Source of the DNA: Alistipes sp.
Lineage (GTDB): Bacteria; Bacteroidota; Bacteroidia; Bacteroidales; Rikenellaceae
Direction of reading: 5' to 3'
Length of the DNA: 63,550 nucleotides
Assembly: GCA_017437045.1 (NCBI GenBank)
Contig: JAFSBY010000033.1
Span: forward strand, 1 to 63,550
This document shows positions 32,652 through 39,502 of this stretch, piece by piece (the first letter of the stretch is position 1; each line of letters starts with the position of its first letter). The notes beneath the pieces were generated by a model. That model ran no database searches. It saw only the letters and a program-made list of their open reading frames with translations, and was not told the DNA's origin. The translations under genes were made by a program, and so were the position numbers.

Positions 32652-33452
32652 TTAGCTCTCTCGTTCGGCCGGGCGGGCAAAGCAGATGCCGGCCTCATAG
32701 AGCAGGTAGAGGGGCAGAAAGACCACCATCAGCGTGAAGGGGTCGCCCGAGGGGGTGATCAGCGCCGCGGCAACGAGCAGGATGACCACCGCATGGCGGC
32801 GGTAGTATTTCAGCTGTTCGCGGGTCACCAGACCGATGCGCGAAATGAGCCAGGTGAGGATCGGCAACTCGAAGGCGACGCCCATCATGAAGATCGTCCC
32901 CAGGAAATTGCCCATGTAGGAGTGGAGCGCGATCTGGTTGGCAATCTCGGCGCTGAGTTGATAGTCGGCCAGGAAGCGGAACATGATGGGGAAGACCACC
33001 AGGTAGCCCACCGCACATCCGGTAAAAAAGAGGGCCGTGCCGGTCGAAAAGGCAGCCGCTACGGCGCGTCGCTCGGCACGATAGAGTGCCGGGCGCACGA
33101 ATCGCCAAATTTCATAGATCAGATAGGGAAATGTGGCCACTAATGCACACCAAAACGAGGTGCTGATGTGGGTCATGAATTGCGAGGCGACGCGGATGTT
33201 AATCAGCTCGACCTCAAATTGTTGATAGCTTACGGCAAACTCGCCTCCGGCCAGCCGGGCGATCCAGCGATATAGAAGAAAATCGCCGTGTGTCGGGGCT
33301 AAAATCAGGTGGTCGAACAGCCATGGCATGGCGGCAAAAAAGCCGACCATCGCCACCAGCAACACCCCCAACGAGCGCAGGATGGCCCAGCGCAACGCCT
33401 CGAGGTGCTCCCAGAACGATTGCGTCGTCTCGTGGGGCTGTTCGTGGGCCAT
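32652..33452 (-). CDS. tatC: Sec-independent protein translocase subunit TatC
   Basis: A 266-residue polytopic inner-membrane protein from ATG 33452 (the frame is open farther but into tatA). TatC binds the twin-arginine signal of folded proteins. Seen: the N-terminal SFWEHLEALRWAILRSLGV (conserved E and L-R), six hydrophobic segments, the periplasmic-loop/TM2 'PYLIYEIWRFVRPALYRAERR' (P-x-x-x-Y-E-x-x-x-F-x-x-P-x-L pattern) and FELPIL. The C-terminal tail is short. It begins one base after the tatA stop, so the two are a tight operon, tatA first. Confidence 0.95.
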   Translation of the reverse strand: MAHEQPHETTQSFWEHLEALRWAILRSLGVLLVAMVGFFAAMPWLFDHLILAPTHGDFLLYRWIARLAGGEFAVSYQQFEVELINIRVASQFMTHISTSFWCALVATFPYLIYEIWRFVRPALYRAERRAVAAAFSTGTALFFTGCAVGYLVVFPIMFRFLADYQLSAEIANQIALHSYMGNFLGTIFMMGVAFELPILTWLISRIGLVTREQLKYYRRHAVVILLVAAALITPSGDPFTLMVVFLPLYLLYEAGICFARPAERES

Positions 33453-33453
33453 G

Positions 33454-33657
33454 CTACTCCTTTTTGTCGGGATTGTCGGTCGGTTGGTCGATCTGTTTCT
33501 CGACCTCGTTGAGCCCCTCTTTGAAGGAGCGTACACCCTTGCCCATGCCCTTCATCAGTTCGGGAATCTTCTTACCGCCGAAGATCAGCAGGATGACCAG
33601 CAGGATGATGATCAACTCGGGCCAACCCAAGTTACCGAAAAGCAACAGATGTGTCAT
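33454..33657 (-). CDS. tatA: Sec-independent protein translocase subunit TatA/E
   Basis: A 67-residue protein from ATG 33657, with one N-terminal membrane helix ([24 protein letters not shown]; the F-G-x-x-K/P hinge is intact) followed by an amphipathic helix ([23 protein letters not shown]) and a charged tail. TatA forms the translocation patch with TatC. The frame is open upstream to 33735, but that stretch is basic and lacks a family match. A -7-like TACATTTG lies at 33740-33733 on the minus strand. Length and motifs fit TatA/E. Confidence 0.94.
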   Translation of the reverse strand: MTHLLLFGNLGWPELIIILLVILLIFGGKKIPELMKGMGKGVRSFKEGLNEVEKQIDQPTDNPDKKE

Positions 33658-33838
33658 AATTGTGCGTATTAACGAATGCTCGTTTTGTTGTTTTTGCTTA
33701 CCTTCGATTCGCCCTCTGTGCGAACCTTTTGACAAATGTACAACTTTTTTTCGATTTTTGAAAATTTCCGAGAGCGAAATACGCGGTGCGAAACGAACTC
33801 TTTGTTGAAAAATGATCGTAAAAAAAGTGCGGAAACAA

Positions 33839-33869
33839 TTTGTAAAACAAAATCTTATTGCTACCTTTG
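33839..33869 (+). promoter_or_regulatory. Promoter of the 34024 lipoprotein gene
   Basis: TTTG at 33839-33842, 19-base spacer, TACCTTTG at 33862-33869, the strongest -7 form (as in the rRNA promoters at the right end). Leader of about 148 bases, including a T-rich run before the ATG. The rest of the 33658-34023 gap holds only the tatA -7 element at 33740-33733 (minus) and no gene. Confidence 0.8.
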
Positions 33870-34023
33870 TTGTACGATCAAACGCACAACCAACAACCGT
33901 CCGAGCTGTGAAAAGCGGTGACGGGGTGTTGAGTTGTTGTATGTTGATGTGTGTAACAGATTGAAACTAAATACAATACACTTAATTACTTTTTTAACTT
34001 TTTTTTAACTTTTTTAACCAATC

Positions 34024-37000
34024 ATGAAAAAACTGTTTCGTTTTCTTGCAGCGACGGCTTTGGTAGCTTTTGCTGCAGCGTGCGGTCAGGATGGTGCGGA
34101 TCCCTACAATCCGACCAGCGGTGACACGGACGTGACGTTCAGCGTAGCAGCACCGGGTGGTGTTGCATCGCGTGCGGTGGCTGATGGTCTGAAGGCAACC
34201 GAACTTCAGTGGGCCATCTATTTGACGGGCGACCTGGAGAAGGCCGACATGGCTCCGGTACAGCAGGGTACGGCTACCTTTGTGAACCGTGAGACCGAGG
34301 TGAAGGTGCGTCTTGTAGCCGGTAAGAGCTACGACATCATCTTCTGGGCTCAGGATCCCGATTGCACGGACTATGCAATCGACTGGATGACCAAGAAACT
34401 CTCGATCACCTACAACGATGTTGAGGAGGGTAACAACGACGATCGTGACGCATTCCTGTGGGTTGAGCGCAACCTGAAGGTGAACGGCGCCATCGAGAAG
34501 GACATCTGGCTCTATCGTCCCTTCGCTCAGCTCAACGTAGGTATCAGCTATGCTGACATCAACGTGGCTCTGCAGCACAAGTATGAGCTGGCCGGCACGA
34601 AGGTGAAGGCTTCGACCTACACGCAGTTCGACTTCACGGCTGTGGGTACGGATAAGGAGGGTAACTACCTGCCCGGTAAGCCCGTAGGCGAGATGAAGGA
34701 GATCACGTTCGACTGGGCTGCTCCGGTGAGCAAGAACCAGACGACTGATGTGGAGAAGCTGAAGCTCAACGACGGTTCGGAGTACTTCTGGGCATCGTTC
34801 AACTACCTGCTGGCCGATACGCCGGCTTCGACGACCGATGTAGCTATTTGGTTCAACTACACGACTGACAGTAAGGAGGAGCCTATTGGTCCCTTCACGT
34901 GGGTTCCCATCGAGCGCAACCACCGTACGAACATCGTGGGTGATCTGCTGACCGATCCCGCAACCTTCAAGGTATATATCGACAATGAGTTCGACGAGCC
35001 GGCACACGAGCTGACGCCGTGGAATGGCAAGTTGGAGCCGCTGCCGGTAGCAGGTGCTGATGGTTACATCAACATCGAGACTCCGGGTCAGATGGCTACG
35101 CTGTTGGCGAACGCTTCGGGTCTGAAGGCTAAGTTGGCCGAGGATCTTGACATGGCCGGTTATACGGTAGCTGTGAACCCCGAGCTCACGCGCAACCTGG
35201 AGCTGGATGGTCAGGGTCACATGGTGAAGAACCTGGTTGTTGAGTCGGGTGCCAAGGTGAACGGTCTGTTCCCCTCGCTGGTATCTTCGACGGTGAAGAA
35301 CCTCGTGATCGACGGTATCGTGGTTATGCCCGCTGCTGCTCGTGCAACGATCGAGGGTGACTACTATGCCGGTGGTCTGGCCGGTGCTACCTATGGTACG
35401 GTGAACGTGGAGAAGGTAACGGTGAAGGGTGCTAAGGTTGCCGGCGTAAACAAGGTCGGTGGTCTGGTAGGTTTCGTTGCCGAGAACGTGTTGAACGTAG
35501 ACGGTGCTGTTGTGGAGGCTTCGGAGGTTTCGACCTTGAGCGAGGCTGACGGCGGTTGCGTTGGTGGTCTGATCGGTTATGTAACGCCGAACGCTACGGT
35601 GAAGAACTCGACGGTTAAGAATACGAAGATCGTGGCTATCAACTCGGCCGGTGCTGCTAAGCGCGCTAACAGCGAGTTTATCGGTGCTTACCATGGTTCG
35701 AAGGGTACGACGCTGGCTATCGAGAAGGCTGTGATCGAGGGTAACACCTTCGCTGAGACGGCTAACGGCTATGTTGCTCCCGACTATTTCTTGGGTCTTG
35801 TTGGTGGTAACCGCAATGGTGAAGGTCTGGTAACGATCGACGGCAAGGAGGCTACGGACGCTGTTCCTTCGCCCTGGTGCCTGATCGGTGTAAACGGCGA
35901 GTGGACGAAGGATGTTCCGATGGTCGTTGCCGAGAATGGTATGGCTGTTGCTTACGGCATCGAGCTGAAGGAGGGTGGCTTCAAGGTTCGTATTCCGAAT
36001 GATGATGGCTCGTGGAACGACGCTGCCAACTATGGCGTTGATCCCAGCGTTGCCGGTGCTAAGGTATATGCCAATATGCCGATCCCCGTATTTACGAGTG
36101 GTGGTAGCAGCGACATCGTTCCGGTGGTTTATGCTACCTATGATATCTATTTCGACGAGGCTAACAAGGTTGTCTATCTGATGGAGGCCGGTAAGCCCGT
36201 ATCGGAGGCTGTTGAGTTTGAGAAGTTCCGCGAGAAGCTGAATCTGGCTGAGGGTAACACGTGGGGCATCGTTGGTACGTTCACTGATTGGGGCGAGGAT
36301 ATCGCCACGATGGAGATTGGTGAGATCGACGGTGAGCTGTGGGCTGTTGCCAAGAACTTGAAGATTACGGCTGCCGACGAGTTTAAGTTCCGTGCCAACG
36401 GTCAGTGGACGTTGAACTATGGTGGTCCTCAGGATATGGAGATCGGTAAGTTGTATGAGGGTATTATTAACTCGAGTAACAACATGAGTGTTGCTGCCGA
36501 TGGTTACTACAACCTCTACTTCTCGATGGACTATGCTACGATTAAGATCGAGGCCGGTGATGCTCCGGTTATCACGCCCGAGATCGTGAAGGTAAGCGTT
36601 GAGTCGCTTGAGTTTGCTGCCGAGGGTGGTGAGCAGACCATTGAGATCGAGCTGGTCGGTGAGGCTGAGCTGCAGATCACGACGCCCGAGTGGGTATCGA
36701 TCAATGCTGCCGAGAATGTACTGACCGTTAGCGTAGCAGCCAACGAGACGACCGAGGTGATCGAGGGCGTGATCGTGCTGACCTATGGCGAATCGACGGT
36801 TGAGATCCCCGTTATGCAGGCTGGTAAAGAGGTAGTGCCCGATGTAACTTATGAGTTGGCAGCATTGGATGCTGATAAGTATTACTACTACAAGAAAGCT
36901 ACGGCTGTAGAGCCCGGTAAGTGGTATCTGTGGGCTTCTGGTGAGGGCCGTGCTGCTCAGGGTCTGTCGGGTAACTATGGTTATCTGAAGGATCTGGTGG

Positions 37001-38004
37001 AAATCGGCTCGGGTGAAACCGTTTCGGCTCCTGCTGCTGCTGCCTTCGGTGTGCTGCCTGTTGAGGGTGGTTACACGATCCAACAGTGGAACGGTAAGTA
37101 TGTATATATGTCGGGCACCTATGATAGCTTCAATGTGGCTGCTGATGTACCTGCAGAGGGTGGTCATGTTTGGACCATCGAGGCTGAGGCTGCCGGTACG
37201 TATGTCATCAAGAACGTATTGAAGGAGAAGTGGGTACAGTTTGATACTACCTACAACTCGTTTGGTTCCTACAATACACAGAAGGGTTTCAATCCGGTAC
37301 TCTATGAGTTGACCGAGGTCGATAATACGCCGAAATTCTTGGGCTTGGGAGCTTCGAGCCTTTCGTTCCAAGCTGATGGCGGTGCCAAAGATATTTTAGT
37401 ACAGATCTACGGCGAGGGTACGATCACTGCATCGGATAATGCTGATTGGGTGACGACCGCTGTTAATGGTGAGACGGTAACGGTAACGGTTGCTGCCAAT
37501 GAGGGCGATGCTCGTGAGGCTGAGGTGACGGTTTCGTTCGCTGGTGCAAGTGCTACGGTTGTTGTTTCGCAGGCTGCTAAACCTGCAGGAGGCGATGAAG
37601 CTGAGCCGGTATCAGCAACGCTTACCTTTGATGATAAGAGTAAACGTACGGCCTTTGATACGAACCACCAAGTTTGGGAGGAGGACGGTATTGTTGTGAC
37701 TAACAATAAGGCTCAATCGACTAGCAATGTGGCAGACTATGCTAAGCCGGCTCGTTTCTATAAGAGCTCTGAGATCATCGTAGAGGCTCCGGGTCAGATC
37801 ACCGAGATTGTATTCGATGCGAACAGTGATTCGTACGCAACGGCGCTGAAGAATTCGATCACTGCAACTGACGGTGGTACGGTATCGGTATCGAGTGATA
37901 AGGTAACGGTTAAGTTTGAAGAGGCTGTTGCTTCGTATAAGATTGCCTCGTTGACGGGTGGTCAGGTTCGTCTGGATGCCGTTACGGTAACCTACCTGAA
38001 GTAA
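34024..38004 (+). CDS. Large multidomain surface lipoprotein (DUF6562-like, SusE/F-like, BACON domains)
   Basis: A 1326-residue predicted lipoprotein (signal ending AFAAAC). Domain order as I read it: DUF6562-like module about 35-320, shared with the lipoprotein at 1420; a repeat region about 340-640 with GLUG-like units (GGLAGATYGTVNVEKV, GGLVGFVAENVLNVDG, GGLIGYVTPNATVKN); a SusE/SusF-like starch-binding-type domain ('WGIVGTFTDWGEDIATMEIGEIDGELWAVAKNL', about 730-850); a BACON domain ('VSVESLEFAAEGGEQTIEIELVGEAELQITTPEWVSI'); a Tyr/Trp-rich region; a second BACON domain ('LGASSLSFQADGGAKDILVQI...ADWVTT'); and a C-terminal beta-sandwich. BACON and SusE/F-like domains bind glycans or mucin. 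No SusC/SusD gene is adjacent. It has its own strong promoter and terminator. Glycan or mucin binding is inferred. Confidence 0.88.
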   Translation: MKKLFRFLAATALVAFAAACGQDGADPYNPTSGDTDVTFSVAAPGGVASRAVADGLKATELQWAIYLTGDLEKADMAPVQQGTATFVNRETEVKVRLVAGKSYDIIFWAQDPDCTDYAIDWMTKKLSITYNDVEEGNNDDRDAFLWVERNLKVNGAIEKDIWLYRPFAQLNVGISYADINVALQHKYELAGTKVKASTYTQFDFTAVGTDKEGNYLPGKPVGEMKEITFDWAAPVSKNQTTDVEKLKLNDGSEYFWASFNYLLADTPASTTDVAIWFNYTTDSKEEPIGPFTWVPIERNHRTNIVGDLLTDPATFKVYIDNEFDEPAHELTPWNGKLEPLPVAGADGYINIETPGQMATLLANASGLKAKLAEDLDMAGYTVAVNPELTRNLELDGQGHMVKNLVVESGAKVNGLFPSLVSSTVKNLVIDGIVVMPAAARATIEGDYYAGGLAGATYGTVNVEKVTVKGAKVAGVNKVGGLVGFVAENVLNVDGAVVEASEVSTLSEADGGCVGGLIGYVTPNATVKNSTVKNTKIVAINSAGAAKRANSEFIGAYHGSKGTTLAIEKAVIEGNTFAETANGYVAPDYFLGLVGGNRNGEGLVTIDGKEATDAVPSPWCLIGVNGEWTKDVPMVVAENGMAVAYGIELKEGGFKVRIPNDDGSWNDAANYGVDPSVAGAKVYANMPIPVFTSGGSSDIVPVVYATYDIYFDEANKVVYLMEAGKPVSEAVEFEKFREKLNLAEGNTWGIVGTFTDWGEDIATMEIGEIDGELWAVAKNLKITAADEFKFRANGQWTLNYGGPQDMEIGKLYEGIINSSNNMSVAADGYYNLYFSMDYATIKIEAGDAPVITPEIVKVSVESLEFAAEGGEQTIEIELVGEAELQITTPEWVSINAAENVLTVSVAANETTEVIEGVIVLTYGESTVEIPVMQAGKEVVPDVTYELAALDADKYYYYKKATAVEPGKWYLWASGEGRAAQGLSGNYGYLKDLVEIGSGETVSAPAAAAFGVLPVEGGYTIQQWNGKYVYMSGTYDSFNVAADVPAEGGHVWTIEAEAAGTYVIKNVLKEKWVQFDTTYNSFGSYNTQKGFNPVLYELTEVDNTPKFLGLGASSLSFQADGGAKDILVQIYGEGTITASDNADWVTTAVNGETVTVTVAANEGDAREAEVTVSFAGASATVVVSQAAKPAGGDEAEPVSATLTFDDKSKRTAFDTNHQVWEEDGIVVTNNKAQSTSNVADYAKPARFYKSSEIIVEAPGQITEIVFDANSDSYATALKNSITATDGGTVSVSSDKVTVKFEEAVASYKIASLTGGQVRLDAVTVTYLK

Positions 38005-38027
38005 TTCTTTTCGATAGATTGTAAATT

Positions 38028-38059
38028 GGAGCCATCCGAAAGGGTGGCTCCTTTTTTTT
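38028..38059 (+). terminator. Terminator after the 34024 lipoprotein gene
   Basis: GGAGCCATCC / GGGTGGCTCC stem (38028-38037 and 38042-38051) with GAAA loop, then eight T. Confidence 0.93.
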
Positions 38060-38072
38060 CGGGGGGGGTAAT

Positions 38073-38144
38073 GAGAGTGGTGGGAGTAATGAGAGTAATG
38101 GGAATCATGGGAGTGGTGGGAGTGGTGGAAGTGGTGGGGAGGTG
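38073..38144 (+). repeat. Noncoding 9-bp tandem repeat, about 8 units
   Basis: Units of type GRGAGTRRT (for example GAGAGTGGT, GGGAGTAAT, GGGAATCAT, GGGAGTGGT), preceded by a run of eight G at 38061-38068. The top strand has almost no C. It lies between the terminator at 38028 and the LacI promoter at 38165. Confidence 0.85.
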
Positions 38145-38164
38145 CTAAATTCTGCCTGCTAAAG

Positions 38165-38196
38165 TTTGCTTTTTTAACTATTTATATATATATTTG
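38165..38196 (+). promoter_or_regulatory. Promoter of lacI-like gene and probably of the whole PUL
   Basis: TTTG at 38165-38168, 20-base spacer, TATATTTG at 38189-38196. Initiation near 38203 gives a 220-base leader with a CCGAACG/CGTTCGG hairpin (38215-38232) and the 22-bp palindrome at 38327. Confidence 0.8.
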
Positions 38197-38326
38197 TACG
38201 CGATAAACCGTTCCCCGAACGTGGGCGTTCGGAAAATTACTTAAGCAGAAAGTGAGATAATATATTGAAGGTCTGGGGGTTAAAGCCTTGAAAAGAGACG
38301 GATCCCTCGGATTTTAATGTACCGAT

Positions 38327-38348
38327 TAACTTAAAACGTTTTAAGTTA
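38327..38348 (+). promoter_or_regulatory. Perfect 22-bp palindrome, likely LacI-family operator
   Basis: Centre AAAACGTTTT flanked by TTA/TAA and symmetric to 22 bp, with the central CG step typical of LacI-family operators. It lies about 125 bases inside the leader of the LacI-type gene, so binding would block elongation (road-block) or a promoter not seen. Confidence 0.7.
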
Positions 38349-38421
38349 TAACCGCCAAAAACGAGCGGACGAGCAACGCGCGGGGCAAAAAAAAGAGAAA
38401 ATTTGCAAAAAAAATAGAGTT

Positions 38422-39459
38422 ATGATTAACAAAAAACAGGTGACCATTAAAGACATTGCACGCGAAGCGGGGGTTTCGCCTGCGTTGGTGTCGTTTGCGC
38501 TGAACAATACGATCGGCGAGAATGGCCAAAAACGCTACAAGGTGAATGATGAGACGGCAAGCCGCATCCTGGCCATTGCCGAGAAGTATCATTACACGCA
38601 GAATCAGGCCGCCCGAAGCCTGCGCAGCCGCCGTAGCCGTGCCATTGGTGTGATCCTGTCGGATATCTCGAACAGCTTCTTCTCGAGCATCGCGCGTCAG
38701 ATCGAGGATGAGGCCTTCTCGGCCAACTACACGGTGTTGTTTGGCTCGACGGACGAGAAGCCCGAGAAGATGGAGCGACTGATCCGCACCTTCCTCAGCA
38801 AGGGTGTCGATGGGTTGATCATCGTGCCGTGCGAGCAGTGTGAGCCGATCATCGCCTCGGTGTTGGAGCGTGGGGTGCCTGTGGTGCTGCTCGACCGCGA
38901 CATCGAATCGTTGCCGGTCAATCGCGTGGTGCTCGATAATGAGTCGGCCTGCCGTCAGGCGGTGCAGCGGCTGGTTGAGGGCGGCTACCGTCGTGTGGAG
39001 ATGATCTCGTATGACATGGCTGTGTCGAATATTGCCCACCGCGAGGCGGGCTATCGTGCCGAAATGGCTGAGCTGGGGCTCGAGGAGGTGGTCAAGGTGC
39101 ACCGCGTGAGCTACGGCGATGTGGATAATGCGATGGATGGATGTCTGTCGAATATCAATTTTGAGGAGACCGACGCGCTGATCTTTGCGACGAATACCCT
39201 CTCGGTGGCGGGTGTGAAGGCGCTGCATCGCAAGGGGTTAGCCCTGCCGCGCAAGATCGGCATGGTGGCCTTTGATGGTAGCGAGGCCTTCGACCTCTAT
39301 CCCACCTCGATAGCCTATATTCAGCAGCCGGTAGGGCAGTTCGCCCACGAGGCGTTGCTGCGGGTGATCCGTTGCATCAACCATCCGAGTGAGCCGGCGG
39401 CGACGTTAGTGCTGGCCCCGAACTTTGTGGATGGCGATTCGGTGCGACGCGAGGAGTAA
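38422..39459 (+). CDS. LacI-family transcriptional regulator
   Basis: A 345-residue regulator. Residues about 6-60 are the LacI helix-turn-helix and hinge (VTIKDIAREAGVSPALVSFALNN...AASRILAIAEKYHYTQNQAARSLRS), followed by the periplasmic-binding-protein-like sensor (RRSRAIGVILSDISNSFFSSIARQIEDEA, GVDGLIIVPCEQCEPI, VPVVLLDRDIE, 'IGMVAFDGSEAFDLYPTSIAYIQQPVGQFAHEA'). Such proteins bind a palindromic operator and release it on binding a sugar. A perfect palindrome lies in its own leader. The next gene starts 43 bases downstream with no promoter seen between, so it heads and probably controls the PUL. The effector is unknown. Confidence 0.93.
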   Translation: MINKKQVTIKDIAREAGVSPALVSFALNNTIGENGQKRYKVNDETASRILAIAEKYHYTQNQAARSLRSRRSRAIGVILSDISNSFFSSIARQIEDEAFSANYTVLFGSTDEKPEKMERLIRTFLSKGVDGLIIVPCEQCEPIIASVLERGVPVVLLDRDIESLPVNRVVLDNESACRQAVQRLVEGGYRRVEMISYDMAVSNIAHREAGYRAEMAELGLEEVVKVHRVSYGDVDNAMDGCLSNINFEETDALIFATNTLSVAGVKALHRKGLALPRKIGMVAFDGSEAFDLYPTSIAYIQQPVGQFAHEALLRVIRCINHPSEPAATLVLAPNFVDGDSVRREE

Positions 39460-39502
39460 CCAACTGACCAACCTACGAAAAAATTATTAACTACTAACAG
39501 AT

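Noticed and set aside
33736-33921. 61-residue frame between tatA and the large lipoprotein gene
   Set aside because: Overlaps the promoter at 33839-33869 and has no signal or family features.
33994-37371. 1125-codon open frame on the minus strand opposite the large lipoprotein gene
   Set aside because: A codon-usage shadow of the + strand gene; it has no signal peptide, domain or promoter. The same holds for 2026-4521 (-), 50353-53766 (-), 58055-60208 (-), 43359-45041 (-), 15113-16678 (+) and 16748-18229 (+).
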